Assembly: GCF_009905375.1 (NCBI RefSeq)
Contig: NC_133650.1
Span: forward strand, 172,688,518-172,752,517
Origin: Apium graveolens
Taxonomy: Eukaryota; Streptophyta; Magnoliopsida; Apiales; Apiaceae
Length of the DNA: 64,000 bases
Direction of reading: 5' to 3'
In this document: positions 22,101 through 35,319 of the stretch, in pieces
Layout: each line of letters starts with the position of its first letter
Numbering within the stretch: position 1 is the first letter of the stretch
Translations under genes and position numbers: made by a program
Notes under the pieces: generated by a model
The model's database searches: none
What the model was told of the DNA's origin: nothing
The model's input: only the letters and a program-made list of their open reading frames with translations

Positions 22101-23236
22101 GGGGAGTTAAAGGACGGTCCTGCCCTTGATCTCTATTTGGGTGGATGTTGCATGCAAGGGCACATTTGTAATTCAATAATTATTAATAGTATAATTAAAA
22201 AGAATGTATTTTAGTAATTAAAATATAAATCTGTAAATCACCAAATTAATACCATTAATACCATGAGATTTTAGAAATTTAATAAAATTGTTTTCAAAAA
22301 TTTAGAACCAAAATTTTATATTAAAAGAATTTTTCTAACATTATCACACTAATAAATAATTCATGTAAAATATAATTTAACACATTAAAAATCACACAAG
22401 CAATTGCAAATAAATTGACTCTACTCCACAATATTAGAATATAATTTATCCGTCTATTCACAACTAATACAAATATCACTATATCGCGAGAATCTCAATT
22501 ATTACTTAATCGCGTAGTAGCAACTAATCAAATCGCGCTACTTATTTAATTGCGTAAAGAAAATCTTACTCGCGTACAAAAGCTATACGCTTAACAATAT
22601 TCCAGCAACATTTGCAACGCCATACAACAAAATTTCACACAAGATATAATAAATCCACATAGTCGGCCCTATAACATAGAATATTGACGAATATATACAT
22701 CGCACTTATAAAACAACTCAAATATTTACTGGTTGTCACAATTTATAAATTTAAGCAATAAATTTTATTTTGTCAAAATTAACTAATTTTAAAAATCAAA
22801 TATAATAATTTTTATATATTTTTGTTTTAAAATTTATTTATAATATATTTAAAACTGAGAATAACTTTAATATTTAAAATAAATATAAAATTCTTGACAA
22901 AACAAAATATATAATTATTTTATTATATTGAACGAAGCTATATTTTAATATTATTGCTTTATTATATTATCAAAAAATGATTAATTTTGAAGTCAAACAA
23001 TTAAATATATTTAATTATTTATAAAATGATAATATTGTGTCCATTGATACCCTATTATAACACAAGTTTTCATATGTTACCGTGTGTAGCACTTTGTAGT
23101 TGTAGTAACATATTACAAAGGCTATGGTAACATTAAAATTCCAATATTGCGATAGATTGAGATGCGCATATCTAATGTAACATAACTTTGTAACAAGCAT
23201 GATCAAACCATTGCGATTGGCCATCTATGGCGTAGT

Positions 23237-23625
23237 GTGATTTATGAGGTTGTAGTTGATGTTCAATATACCATTCAAAAGATAATGAAGTGTAGTTCGT
23301 TACATAATTTATGTCTCAAGAATTGAATCATTGTACAATGAGATAAAGTTATTTTACTACAAGTGTGTAAATTAATTCTACTAATGTTATAAAATTATGA
23401 TACTTCTAATCCCATGCTGAAAGAATTAACTGTTATGATTTACGAGGCTGTAGTTGATGTTTTATATACCAATGGAAAGATAATGAAGTGTAGTTTGTTA
23501 AAAAAATTACCTTTCATAAAATGAACAATTCTACTATAAGATAAAGCTATTTTAGTACATATATGTCAATAAATTCATCTAATATTACAAAATTATGATG
23601 CTTCTAATCCCTATTTGAAAGAATT
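23237..23625. repeat. Two-copy tandem duplication, about 198 bp
   Basis: GTGATTTATGAGGTTGTAGT at 23237 recurs as ATGATTTACGAGGCTGTAGT at 23435. The similarity continues through AGATAATGAAGTGTAGTT, GATAAAG and AAAATTATGATRCTTCTAAT to about 23625. The copies are clearly diverged. Confidence 0.8.
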
Positions 23626-24425
23626 ATGTTTTACTAAATTCCATGGTTTACTACCTATTTCAGGAATTATGTTATAAAGTTGAGTTTCTTTGGTTGGTTA
23701 GATCGGTATAAACATACTATTGCAGAGATGTCTTCCTTATAACTTAAGTATCTTTTAGAATGTGCAACAACATCGCACTTCACTCTAATTGCAGCTTGCA
23801 GGGTCACACACCAAATATCATTGTAGTGTTATAAATGGTTATATATTTTTTTCATGTTATAATCATCAAAAGTACTATTTCTAATTTTGATTTATGTTAG
23901 TCTTTAAAAGAATTTTGGTTCAACTTTAATTTTGTAGTTGTTTTAACACAATTTGGTTATTGGCGCATAAATATCAGAAACTAGAATATGATTTTTTATG
24001 CTAATAAGACAAGTTCAAAAGTAAACTTTAAAGGTCGTTAGATGCTATACTCTTAAATGATGAGTGTGTTCTTTGATGTTTCAAGAATATGAACAAATTT
24101 TAAATACATTTTTCCCTCTCTAACTTAATTCTTCCTCTTGGATCTTTCTTAATCACTATTATATGCTTCTTTTGCTTTCAGCTTAAGGGGATCCTCTATC
24201 AAGTCTATTTTTCTGACATTTAAGTTTACACAAGTGGAGATCAAGGATTTGGTATTGTAGATGGTGGAGCAACTGTCATAGGTATATTTATTTGTGCATA
24301 CATTCTCCCTTATATAGTAATAGTAATAACTATATTAACCCGCAGCTTTACCCAAAATTATTGCTTATTTTTATAACCAGTATTAACTTAACTGATGCTT
24401 TAGTTTTAATAATTTTTTTATCATA

Positions 24426-24486
24426 GGGAACCCGCAGCCGCTACCCTTCGGGTGCGCACTGGGTAAACCCCACGGGCTCACGCAAT
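24426..24486. repeat. GC-rich island, possible repeat terminus
   Basis: About 60 bases (GGAACCCGCAGCCGCTACCC ... CACGGGCTCACGC) stand out in very AT-rich sequence. A shorter echo, TTAACCCGCAGCTTTACCC, lies about 95 bases upstream near 24334. The type is unknown. Confidence 0.45.
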
Positions 24487-27480
24487 ATCTAGTTTTAGTA
24501 ATTTTATTTTGAAATATATTGTATGCCAATTTCAAGAAATTAGTTTGCTGAATTAGGTGTTTTTTGGGTAAAGTGTACTACACATATACGTTATATAATA
24601 CATTTGGCCAATTTTATTATCTACCTAATTCTATTTATCGTCAAATGTAATCGAAAACTAGGAATCAAAAAAGAATTTCGTAGACAACTGGGAATCTAGC
24701 AAGAATTTCTCAAACAACTAGCAAAACTAAATTGTTAGCTCTGTTGAGTTCACAGGCTCTGAATCAAGAATTTAAAGCAAATTAGTGTTCAAAACTAAGC
24801 TTTTATTTCAGATGAATGGATTAAAGGTACATAAACTGAGATTATTTGTGAGTTATTTACAATTGCAGGTAGCTTCTCTTTTTATTTTAAGCATTTTCAA
24901 CTATTCCATATCTTTTATAAGTTACATTTACTGAAGCGGATAATTTTTTATTCTCATACTACAGCGGAGAAAAAAAATAGTTGTTTGCTCTGAAATCCAA
25001 CTCCTCATCACCTATGAACCAAAAAACTCAACAAAGTACACCTGCATCTGTAAGTCAGTTAGCCACAACACTGGAATGCCAAACAGAGAAGTTGAAATTA
25101 CATCTGTATATATCCATATTTAATGCAAGTACAAAAATTTGATTCACTAGGAACATCATGGAATGATTCCCAAGATCTCCACTTCTTTAACACAACTTAT
25201 TTGGATGGAAGAGAAACCATATTTCTTGGTTTTTGTGTGAAATCAGTTCTTTGGTTACTGTGGTGATGGTAACACTCTATATTTTGCTACAAAAGACGGA
25301 GTAGTACTTTTACAAAGAATGATTCCAAACACTAACGTGATCGTAATGAGCAACCCAGTATTCTGCTAATAAATTCATCCTGTGCTCAAGTAAGTCAAGT
25401 TAACAACATTGTACATGCATTTAGGGAACTAAGTATTTGTTAAATTGTTCACCTCTAAATTTTGTTGGGATGAAATTTGTTATGTATTTTATTCCTTTAT
25501 TTCTGATAAATTTCTCTCCATGTATGCAAGGTGTAAACAAGTATATTAAATTGTCATAGAGCTTAGTGCATGGCTTCAATAATGTGTTTGATAAAATTGT
25601 GGGAATAATTATGTAAGCATGATTTAAGTGGTGTGACTTCTTCTTTTAAAGTGGTGTTAGTCTATTTAAATTAAATTTAAATAGAACCGGACATGATTTC
25701 TTATCAATACATATTTGTATTTTAAATATTGGAAAAGATATAAATATATATAAGATTATCAACGTGAATGGAAAATAAATTTTTTGACAGTATTATATGA
25801 ATATAAGAACAAATGTATGTAATATTATTAGAAATTTTTAATTTTTTTAATAAACAAAATTATCAAAAGGAATATTTTAAACAAAAAAGGGGCTCAACAA
25901 TTTTTATTTATTTTAGGTAAGGAAATTATAATTTAAATATTTGTCTGCCAAGAGTATGCAGAGATATGTAGTTGAGAATATAAACAGATGCTCACACTAA
26001 GTAAATAAATTATTTATAAAATTTTCTCTAACCAATTTTCTCTTGAAAATATATTGAAAATTACAAATAAATATTTCCAACAAATTTGATAAAATACTTT
26101 ATGCTCACATGATTTTGAATCAAGATAAACATTTTACCCCATCAATATATCATTTTTTGTTCAGTCTCTCATTACAATGAATCATTAATTTCGATTTAAA
26201 ATAAAACAAATCAATAATTCAAGTACGCTTTGTCAAAAAAGTACACTATACATAGCTTCACAATTTAGCATTATGTTATAAAAATTATTCGCTCCACATA
26301 TTTTTATTTATCATTTTTAAAATAATTTGACATATAAAAATGCTAATTCTAACAAGAATTCTTAGACTTTAATATAAATTAAAATGGTCTCATTCATTTA
26401 TTTTAATTTAAATATTCTAATAAATACTAATTTTATATTATAATCTATAAGGTTGATTTATATAAAATATTCTCAATCATAGGCATGTAAATTGTTTAAA
26501 AAAATGCTACCATTGAATAATTTATAGTAATAATTTTTTTCCTAATATGGTTTATAACATTACATTTTTTTATAACACTCATCATCAACTTTAATCAACT
26601 AAAATATACTGACTTCTAATCTCTTCTGAATCAGAGAAGTCTACAAATACTCTACAAATACTAATCACCTCAAAAAATTGAATAATGAAGAAGTTATCAA
26701 TATCACAACTCTTGAAGATGACACTTGGAGATAAAAATGATACTAGACAAAAAAAGAATTCTCATTAAGCAAGAAAGAAATAGAAGGTTATATTTCGAAA
26801 CTTGGACATTGGGAAATCACTTACAAAAAATAAAGTGACTCGCTTACTATTTTTTTTATCAAATACACAGGTCTAGCTTCTCAAGGATGAAGAATGCGAC
26901 GATGTGGATCAATATTTTTGAAGCATGATTCACAAATTTAATCTTTTAAAATAAGTTATTTTATTAAAGAACTTGGTTTGATTTGGTGCACTGCTTTCTT
27001 TTATTTTGGTTTTTAAGTAATATAAAATTGAACTCCTATAATTTATAATTCCTCATGGATGATATTTGCCTATTGATTTTCATATCAACATTTGATTATA
27101 GAGCTTAGTTTCTCATTATACACAATTATGCCTATTACTTTTTGCTAAGTTTACAACTATTAAATTTAATAAACTTTAAATTGATACTAAACACTTTCAT
27201 GACATATTAAAAATTATACTTAGCAAATTAGACTATGCAAAAGTTCAATATCCAAAAGTTAAATAGATGAGATATAAATGCAGTAATCATGTTCAATGTA
27301 AATAAAATACCAAAGAAAATTGTGTAGCCACAATTATGCCTATACCAAATATCCGGATAATATCACCTCCAGTACCTATTTTATACCCGTTTATCTTCAA
27401 CTTCAATCTGAATTTTTTTACACCAAGCCCAACAAGAGAATATGTGTCCACCTACCTTCTTAAAAAATATTTAATGGGGA

Positions 27481-28588
27481 TTTCTGATACGTATGTCCAA
27501 CATCAATAAATATGTATTCAATCCTAGACTAATCCAAGAATCATGTGAAGAGGTTTGTATTTATAACAAATAAGATTATTGAAATATTTCTATAAATATT
27601 TAATTTGTTTATAAAAACCTAATGAATATTCCTAAAACAACGGTGTACTGTTGTGCAAGACATGCCTGTACATAACAAGACTAAGTCATCTTGAAAAACC
27701 TAAGATGAGTTATATGATACTCTAATTGTATTCTATAATTGTGTTTCTTGAGTCTGTAAAAATTCTAAGAAGATTAGACTAGATGATCTTTCTATGAACA
27801 ACCATCAAGATAAATAATAAACTCTGGAAGAAGATCAATCCTGATCATGGCTCAGAGAGAAGTGTAATGCTAAGAAGATTAGACTGGAGGATTTTATTAG
27901 GAAAAATGTTCCAAGTCAGATATCGACAAGTCATAGATCAAGGAATATCGAGAAGTATATCGAGAAGCCTAAAATGACTTGTAGAGAAGTCCCAAGAGAT
28001 ATTAATAAGTAAATATGCATTTAGAGAACTGAAGATATCGGCAAGTCAAAAGTCCATGTAGAGAACTGGAGATATCGACAAGTCAATTCCTCATGTAGAG
28101 AACTAGAGATATCGATAAGTCAAAATCTCATGTAGAGAACTGGGGATATCGATAAGTCAAAAATATTATGTAGAGAACTGGAGATATCGACAAGTCATTC
28201 TACTTCTAGAGAATTGGAGACCTCGACAAGTCAAAATCCATGTAGAGAACTTGAGATATCGATAAGTCATTTTACTTATCGATATGTGACATCTCTACAC
28301 AACAAAAGAGATCTCGGCAAACTATTTCATAATTCAGATTACATACAACTTGAAGATCCAAGATTATCAGTCAACAAATAATTCTATCAATGAATTGAAA
28401 ATCCTACAGATATAACTTGAAGAATGCAAGATCAAGGGCCAAGATGAACTAGAGAAAGGAAGGTCACAGACCTAGTTGATTCTACACAGATATGCTAACA
28501 CTAGAAATGGAAATAGACAAAGTAGTTTTATAAAATGTGTTAGTCCATTTTAGTCCAAGTTATGTAAACAGTGCATGTTGATCTATAA
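27481..28588. repeat. Probable Copia LTR fragment bearing minisatellite
   Basis: About 1.1 kb ending exactly where the X' LTR starts. The text style (repeated AAGAAGATTAGACTRGA at about 27770 and 27875, then the GATATCGACAAGTC array) resembles LTR sequence of large Copia elements. No terminus, primer site or partner LTR is visible, so this is only a suggestion. Confidence 0.35.
28022..28280. repeat. Tandem repeat, about 37 bp, seven copies
   Basis: The unit is close to TAGAGAACTGGAGATATCGA followed by CAAGTCAAAATCTCATG. Copies start at 28022, 28059, 28096 and then every 36-38 bases to about 28280. Looser related motifs (ATATCGAGAAG, TCGACAAGTC) extend back to about 27915. GATATC is at the centre of most units. 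Confidence 0.88.
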
Positions 28589-30084
28589 TATAATATCTGG
28601 GATATATCGTGTAATTATTTTTTCCAATAAATAAATATTCTTTATTTATTCTGTGAATTATTTGTTAAGTGGTATATATGTTTGGATATTTAAATATGAT
28701 AAAATCTGAGTATTTTAATTTTTATATGTCCAAAATAAAGAATAGATAATTGTCATATCTTTCTATTAATTTTTATGGTGTTATATGATTTTATAAAAGA
28801 TTTATGGATTTAATAAATTATTTTTCCAAGTATTTATAAATTATTTTGTATAATCGGGAACCAACCGACTTCAACCGTTTTTACATTTTTACAACCCGAA
28901 ACTCTTCCAAAAACTTCTTCCTAACCTAAGTGCAATATTCCGAGCACTTTCTATGTTTTGACTTTTTCGATCCGGACTATGCTTTTCCACGTGAGGGTCC
29001 CGGCGTAAAATTTTCGATACAAAATTCGTTTCGATAAATCGATAAAACCCGTACTTTCGAGAAACAGGATCTTTTTTTTAAACTATTATATTATATTCTC
29101 GTAATACGTGTAACCAAAGCGCAGAGACCAAGTCTGCAGTTACAAAATATATAGATTTGGACAATTATCCTAAAACCGGTATCGTTTTGGATCGGTTTTA
29201 TACAATAAACGTAATATTTTATATCCGGTATGATCCAACGGTGTACCAATATTCCGTAAATATAAATAGCCTTTACCGTATTTTATTTTGTACAGATAAT
29301 CATTTGCAAACAGTTAAATATATAATTTTCCAGAGAAAAACCCTAAATTCATAATAGTTTTTGAGAATCGAACTCAAATTTCAAGGCGTTAACGAACTCC
29401 GATTGGAAAGCTCGAGTACTAAAAATGAAGCTCTTGAAACCTACTTTCGTATTCCCTGACTTGTTTTTGTGCAGAATAAAAGGTTATTTTTCTAATTTTT
29501 TATTTATTTTCGAATTATTTTTGAATTAAATTATGAATTTTTGTTCGAGATGTTGTTTGTATGATTTGATGATTGCATGTTGTACATCTTTTCTTCCTGA
29601 TCATTTTGGTATATTATATGACTGATTTGGAGTTCAAAACATGTTCAAAATAACATTTTGGTATATTATATGACTGATTTGGAGTTCAATAACATGTTAG
29701 GGTTTATAACCCATATGAATATTTTCAATTAAATTTGGGCATTTTTTACCTGAGGGTTATTAGTTGTTTTTGATGATTGCATCATGTTCCTGGTAGAATT
29801 TGCAATCGATTCATCTATAGGTTAACAACAGACAATTCCTGGATCTATCAGATAAAAGAAAATAAAACTCGCCGGTGACGGCGAGTTTCTTGCTCATTTT
29901 CCGGCCAATTTTGTGAATGGTGTTCTCCGGCCAAACTCCAGCGAATCGACGGCGGGACTGTCATTTTTGCAGTTTAGTACCTGTATTTTTTAGAATGATG
30001 CAGATCAGTCCCTGTAGTTTCCAGAAATTACAATTTTAGATTCCTATTTAAAAATATTTAAAAATCATATTTTCTATTTATTTT
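28589..30084 (+). repeat. X' : partial LTR related to element X
   Basis: Starts TATAATATCTGGGATATAT and follows the same sequence as the X LTR read from 7942 (for example TCTGTGAATTATTTGTTA, then AATCGGGAACCAACCGACTT, related to the X text near 7680). The right side is cut by element D at 30085. The rest of this LTR is not found on the other side of D, where element F begins instead. Confidence 0.75.
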
Positions 30085-30261
30085 GTCACGCCCCAAACAT
30101 TTACAAAAGACAATATACGAGTAATTATATTAGTTAACAAAAGGAAGTAAATACATCTGAATCCAAGATCTTTACAGTTTAGGGTTTGGAATAGCCCAAC
30201 ACTATTAACTATTACAACCTGATTCCAATATCGAGTCCTCACACACAAAATCACTAACTAC

Positions 30262-30324
30262 ATGAGCTCAAACATACGAATCGACATCACAAGTCTTACG
30301 CGTTGTCTGTTTGAATCTAACCAT
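30262..30324 (-). pseudogene. H3-tail-like leader exon, copy in D 3' LTR
   Basis: Starts MVRFKQTTRKTCD. Positions R2, K4, Q5, T6, R8 and K9 of histone H3 are kept, T3 is Phe. The frame is interrupted by TGA after SYV, where the 5' LTR copy has CGA, a C-to-T change. The donor-like CAT|GTAGTTAGT is preserved. Confidence 0.5.
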
Positions 30325-30358
30325 ATCTGCTAGCTGTAATATCAGGGTACGCAAGTAG

Positions 30359-30373
30359 TGAGCCAAATGCTCA
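30359..30373 (-). promoter_or_regulatory. Conserved LTR hairpin TGAGC/GCTCA (D 3' LTR)
   Basis: TGAGC-CAAAT-GCTCA, preceded on the sense strand by GCTTGT and a TATA-like TATATTATAG. It lies 34 bases from the leader-exon ATG. Confidence 0.65.
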
Positions 30374-33300
30374 ACAAGCGCTATAATATACATAAACAAG
30401 AATAAAAAAATAACAATGGAAATGAAAGATTCAACAATATAGTAACAAGAGATAAACTTTCAGGGTGATGGCATATTTTTTTGTAATAAAACCATTCAAA
30501 ACCATTTCCTTATCAAAAACCATTTTATGACGCTACGGATTAGATCCGGTGATCAGCCGCGAAGTAATCCCAAACCTCGCTGGGTTCTAGAACATTAGTG
30601 GGATCCCTATGAAAATTTTAAGCCTACAAATTAAGAGCAGAAAGGACTTGCGTCTCAGTCCAGATCCACTATCTAAAGAAAATATTTGTCCCCCTTTGGA
30701 ACTGGAAATCCAAATTTTAACTTATTATTTTTAAAAAAAACGGATGCCAAGTGACGGTTAATTTCTTAAACAGTGAACATCTCTATCAAGGGTTCTAGAT
30801 CAACTTTGAAGCATAGGGAATAGGTCCACTAAATTTCAAGGCCATGATCAACTAGACTATACTTTATCAAGGGAATTGCAAGGTTTATATTCACAAGGAA
30901 TTTGACAATGAGATTTAGCAGGGTTATCGGATAGTATGAAGGAACTAAGTCAAACTAGGTTCAAAGTAATGGTTCTAGATAAGACATAGGTATTGAAATA
31001 TAAAAAAGGTGAGCATCAGTTCAAAGTATAACAGGGTATCATGTTTTCGGAGTAAGAATAGGGTTATCAAGCAATCATGAACGACTTTTAAGGGATAGCT
31101 TACTTTTAGGTATCAAGATAAGATTACTGAGTATAATTTGCACAGGGTTCCACATCACAATTACTTGGTATATTAGCATGGTACGACTTTTGAATTACTT
31201 GCATAGAAATCTCCAAGCAAAGCTAAACTACTTGCAATAGATACTTGAGGGTTCATGGCATTTGCATATAATACGAAAGATAGATTTGAAACCACTTGGA
31301 TCATATATATCAAGGTAAATTTGAATACTCGCATCATAGATAAAAGCTGGGCTAACACTATCTTGCAGTATAAACAAAAAGGTAGGTTGAAATACTTGCC
31401 TTGAGAAAAGCTTGACTTGACTGGCAGGTGGGAGCAACTGGAGCTTCACTCAACTTTAATGGCAAGTTTACCCTCATCTCGAGAGCCTACATAAAATAAT
31501 AATATCCTCATTATAATATATACTCACTAACTCAACCTAATTATAAACCGAAATTACGCACATTGGCACTTAGGCCTATATACACATAAACGCTTATAAT
31601 TACCTTATAAGCATAATAGTTCACATAACCACTCATGTTCACATAGCACATTTAAGTACATAATAAAATATCCATACACATTATATTGCATCACTAGGCT
31701 TGGATGATCTCACTCCACTTACTCAAATCACTTAGTTATACTAAACTAGCCAAAACTCTTAATATCATCCTTATAAATTGAAGTGCCTTTTCTAAACCGT
31801 CAAGTTATTATGGACCCCGACTTAGGCCTTACACTCTACTGACCTCATACTATCTTAAAACTGTGGTGGTCAACCTAGGCCTCACTCGTAAGTGCCCTAA
31901 AACTAAAGGTTAAGTGATTTGGCTCATTATAGTGATTTCAGGGTGACACCAATGGGTTTATTAGTACAATTAAACCCTTACACTTCAAGTTTACCTCAAA
32001 TTCTACACTAGAATCTTCTGACCATAAGGAAACCCTCAAAATTGGTTTGGCTCAAGGGCCTAGCTTGGGCCTACTTGGGCCTAAGCTTAAAGTCCAATGT
32101 TCCCCCTGTTTTTTGGACAAAAAAGTGTCCTGTTTTGCACTAACTTATGACACATGATTCTAACTAAATTCCTATGAACTATGGCTGGAAAAACTCCTCT
32201 GACACTCCCTCTAACTAGGGCTAACCAAGGCCTAGTTAGGGCCTACCCATGACATGGTCAAAACTCCTCATTTCTAAGTTGAAACAAAACTGTCCCCTGC
32301 TGAACGGATTCTAAATTTTGGTGTGTGCACCTCACTAAATGGTTGGGCTTCTCTAATTTGTGACTTCTAGACTTAATTATACCCCAATTCTTAACTCCCC
32401 GTGGTTTGGGCTTAACAATGCCTAAGAAATGCCCATTCAAAATAAACACAAATCTCACATGCAAATCTGGAAAAAAAATTCAGGATTCTATCCTAGCCTT
32501 TTCACCTTAACTCCCACTTTAAAATCACGAATTAAATCTCAACCAAGGCAAATTTACTACTATAAGACTCTAAGCTAAAGCCTCAACCAATAATGGAGAT
32601 CATCCATGCCCTATAGTACCATCATGCAAAATAAAACTTAACATGCAACTCAAGATGATCACTAAATCAAGTTCGACTAAACAAGAGGGTTACTAGCTCA
32701 TAAATTCGACTTAAAATACTTAAATACTTCAAGAGATCATGCACACTACCTTTTAACAACTAAGATCAAGCTTAATATCAAGGAAACAATTCGTTTTACG
32801 CACATATAAGGTCGAATTTAACACAAACTAAGCATGCACGTACATTTTCGAAAAGAAGAGCATATATAACATGATTATACTTGAAAATAATGCCCTATCT
32901 CTAACATGCAAAGTAGAATATGACTTTACAACTAAAGATCAGTAGCATGCAAATATTTTAAAAGAGTTTTATTCATGGAATAACTTAGTTTATGCACATA
33001 AAAAGTATATCTCATAGAGAACTCTTTAATCCACATGAAATTAAGAGTTTCTCTTTGGAGATCACATAAAATCAAGACATGCAAGCATTAAACTTCATCT
33101 CATGAGGATGGAACTTCTTGTAAAGTGTGTATTATATGAATGGGTAATGGAATTACACTATAATGGCAAGGATTTGATGAAGAAAAGTTTAAGGGAATGG
33201 GGAAGGGGCTTCGGCCAAATGAAGAAAAAGAGAGGGGGGAGAGAAAATTTGAGAGTGAAAATGTTGAGCTTGAGTGGAGTGTGGTTTTGGGTTAACTTTT

Positions 33301-33877
33301 CTCGTTATGGTTCATCATGCACTAATTCAATAGTGGAATTTGGAATGTACGAAAGTGTCCTTCTCCAATAACCAAGCAAAAGTGCATGCAAGGGTAGTTT
33401 AGTCTTTTGGTGGATAGAAGAAGGTTAGTGGGGTATGAATTGTCTCTTATGCCCTTTAAATTGAATTGGAGGGTATTTGCATGCATGGGCAACTAAGTAA
33501 TTTGCAATTTAAAAATCAACTAATTTATATAAAACAATTTTTATAAATATAAATGCACCTCCATAAATCACAAAATAAATATCATAAAATAGCTTATGAT
33601 TTTGGAAATTTAATGATATAAAATTTGAGAATTTATTGTTAAAAGATTTTTAAAATCATTTTTTCATATAAAATGAAGTACTTTTGATTATCATTTAAAA
33701 ATACTAAATGATAAGATTTTCTTTTTAAAATTTTTTATATAAACTAATACATTAAACACTTAGTTTATAGGCACTCAGTCATATAGATCATCCACATTTA
33801 TAATTCCACATAATTTAAATTTTAATTATATACACCCAATAATATATAGATAGGGTTTACAAATACCGGTCGTAAAA

Positions 33878-33893
33878 TCCTCTCCCCCTTTAA
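33878..33893 (-). other. Element D polypurine tract
   Basis: The minus strand reads TTAAAGGGGGAGAGGA just before the 3' LTR. Confidence 0.85.
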
Positions 33894-33911
33894 GGATTCT
33901 GTCTTCAGAAT

Positions 33912-35319
33912 TTAGGAGAATAGGTGAGGATACCGGCTACGCATATCCGACTCTAGTTCCCACGTTGACTCCTCAACCTTGGGATTTCTCCAAAGTACTC
34001 TTACCAACTTGACCAAATTATTTCTAAGACTCTTCTCCTGCCAGTCGAGTATTTTGACAGGTTGCTCCACAAATGACAGGTCTGCCTGAATCTCTATAGA
34101 TTCATATTCTATCACATGGTTGGTATCAGGATTATACTTCTTAAGTAATGACACATGAAACACCTTATGCACATGCTGATACTAAGGCAGCAAAGCTAAT
34201 TCATAGGCCACCTTCCCTACTTGACTCAAAACTTCAAAATGACCAATATATCTAGGTGTTAACTTCCCTTTCTTTCCAAATCGAGACAATCCTTTCCTCG
34301 GTGATACTTTCAGCAATACGGCTTCACCTACTTGGAATCTGATATCCTTACGTGTCGGGTCTGCATACTTTATTTGCATATCTTGAGCAGCAAGTAATCT
34401 CTTTTAAATCAATTTGACTGTCTCATGCATTTGTTGTACCAATTCAGGGCCTAAAATCTTTCTTTCTCCCACTTCATCCCAGCTAGTTGGTGATCTGCAT
34501 TTCCGTCCGTATAAAGCTTCGTATGGTGGCATGCCAATACTGGTGTGATAGCTGTTGTTATAGGAGAATTCTACCAATGGCAGGTGGTCGTCCCAACTTC
34601 CCGCAAAATCAATCGCACAGCTATGCAACATGTCTTCAATTGTTTGAATTATCCTCTCGCTTTAACCATCAGTCTGCGGATGATACGCCGTACTCATATT
34701 CAACTTGGTGCCAAGACTTTCTTGAAATTGCTTCCAGAATGGTGCCAAGACTTTCTTGAAATTGCTTCCAGAATCTCGAGTTAAATCATGGATCTCTGTT
34801 CGAAACTATTGATACAGGTACGCCATGTCATAATAAGATTTCACGCACATACAGGTGGACCAATCCATCCAATGAAGACCTCTCATTGATCGGAAGAAAA
34901 TGTGCTAACTTCGTAAGGAGATCAGCTATAACCCATATAGCGTCATGTCCGGATTTCGTTCATGGTAATCCTACTATAAAGTCCATGACAATGTTTTCCC
35001 ACTTCCATTCTGGAATCTTTAAAGGCTGAATTAATCCACTTGGTCTTTGATGTTTTGACTTCACTTTCTGACAAGTATAGCACCTCGCAACCCATTCTGC
35101 TACTTATCACTTCATATTTGGACACCAAAAGTTCTGCTTCAAGTCCTGGTACATCTTGGTTCTTCCCGGATGGATTGAAAATCTAGAATTATGAGCTTCT
35201 TATAATATCTCATTCTTCAATTCAGTCACATGAGGAATCCAAATTCTTGAGGAAAACCTTAATATACCTTGTTCATCCTTTTGAGTACAAATCTCCTCTC
35301 CGGTCAGTTGATTATTCTC
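33912..35319 (-). pseudogene. Element D: integrase and chromodomain, broken
   Basis: Remnants in order: linker before the zinc domain (about 35220-35319), HHCC domain and core N-part (34943-35200), core with FNSRFWKQFQ near 34760, C-part (34404-34631, VEFSYNNSYHTSIGMPPYEA), the GPY-type segment (34182-34379, GEAVLLKVSPRKGLSRFGKK), and a chromodomain-like tail (33912-34172, LRNNLVKLVRVLWRNPKVEE). The usual SDRDP reads SNRDP, so a catalytic Asp appears lost. A 34-bp exact tandem duplication at 34706-34773 shifts the frame. The chromodomain is the group that lacks the first aromatic cage residues, as in Tekay/Del. Confidence 0.87.
34706..34773. repeat. 34-bp exact tandem duplication within D integrase
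   Basis: TGGTGCCAAGACTTTCTTGA plus 14 more bases occurs at 34706-34739 and again at 34740-34773. The length is not a multiple of three, so the copy breaks the frame. Confidence 0.92.

Larger units (their letters stand above)
18817..22740 (-). repeat. Element B 5' LTR
   Basis: About 3.9 kb from TGTGACAACC at 22740 to ...GGTATGACA at 18817. No second copy is in the window because the 3' end of B lies beyond X. It is related to the D LTR: both share a block around GCTACGGATT / GTGATCAGCCG / GGGATCCCTA (19440-19580 against 30532-30660) and a pyrimidine-rich sense-strand tract near 21840-21990. Open stretches on either strand (for example 20897-21229 plus, 21823-22035 minus) have no protein support. 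The bases after the end, ATTTA at 22741, may be a target duplication whose partner is not visible. Confidence 0.8.
22741..27480. other. AT-rich sequence, no gene recognised
   Basis: Nearly 4.7 kb without a long open frame or recognisable protein, RNA gene or LTR pair. It holds the 198-bp duplication and GC-rich island listed separately. It may contain old transposon or gene debris, which I cannot identify by eye. Confidence 0.6.
30085..33877 (-). repeat. Element D 3' LTR (full length)
   Basis: 3793 bp, from TTTTACGACCGG at 33877 (aligning with TGTGACAACCAG of LTR B) to ...GGGGCGTGACA at 30085. The five bases before it (TATTT, 30080-30084) are one side of a possible target duplication. The plus-strand open stretch 33102-33371 is antisense and unsupported. 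Confidence 0.85.

Noticed and set aside
23641..25440. Possible host gene exons in the AT-rich block
   Set aside because: No sustained open frame or recognisable protein motif; splice-like signals alone are not enough.
28022..28280. CRISPR-like spacing of repeats
   Set aside because: Units are contiguous with no unique spacers, and this is plant DNA.
33102..33371. 89-codon plus-strand ORF in the D LTR
   Set aside because: Antisense to the element, low-complexity Lys/Arg/Gly-rich, and disrupted in the other LTR copy.
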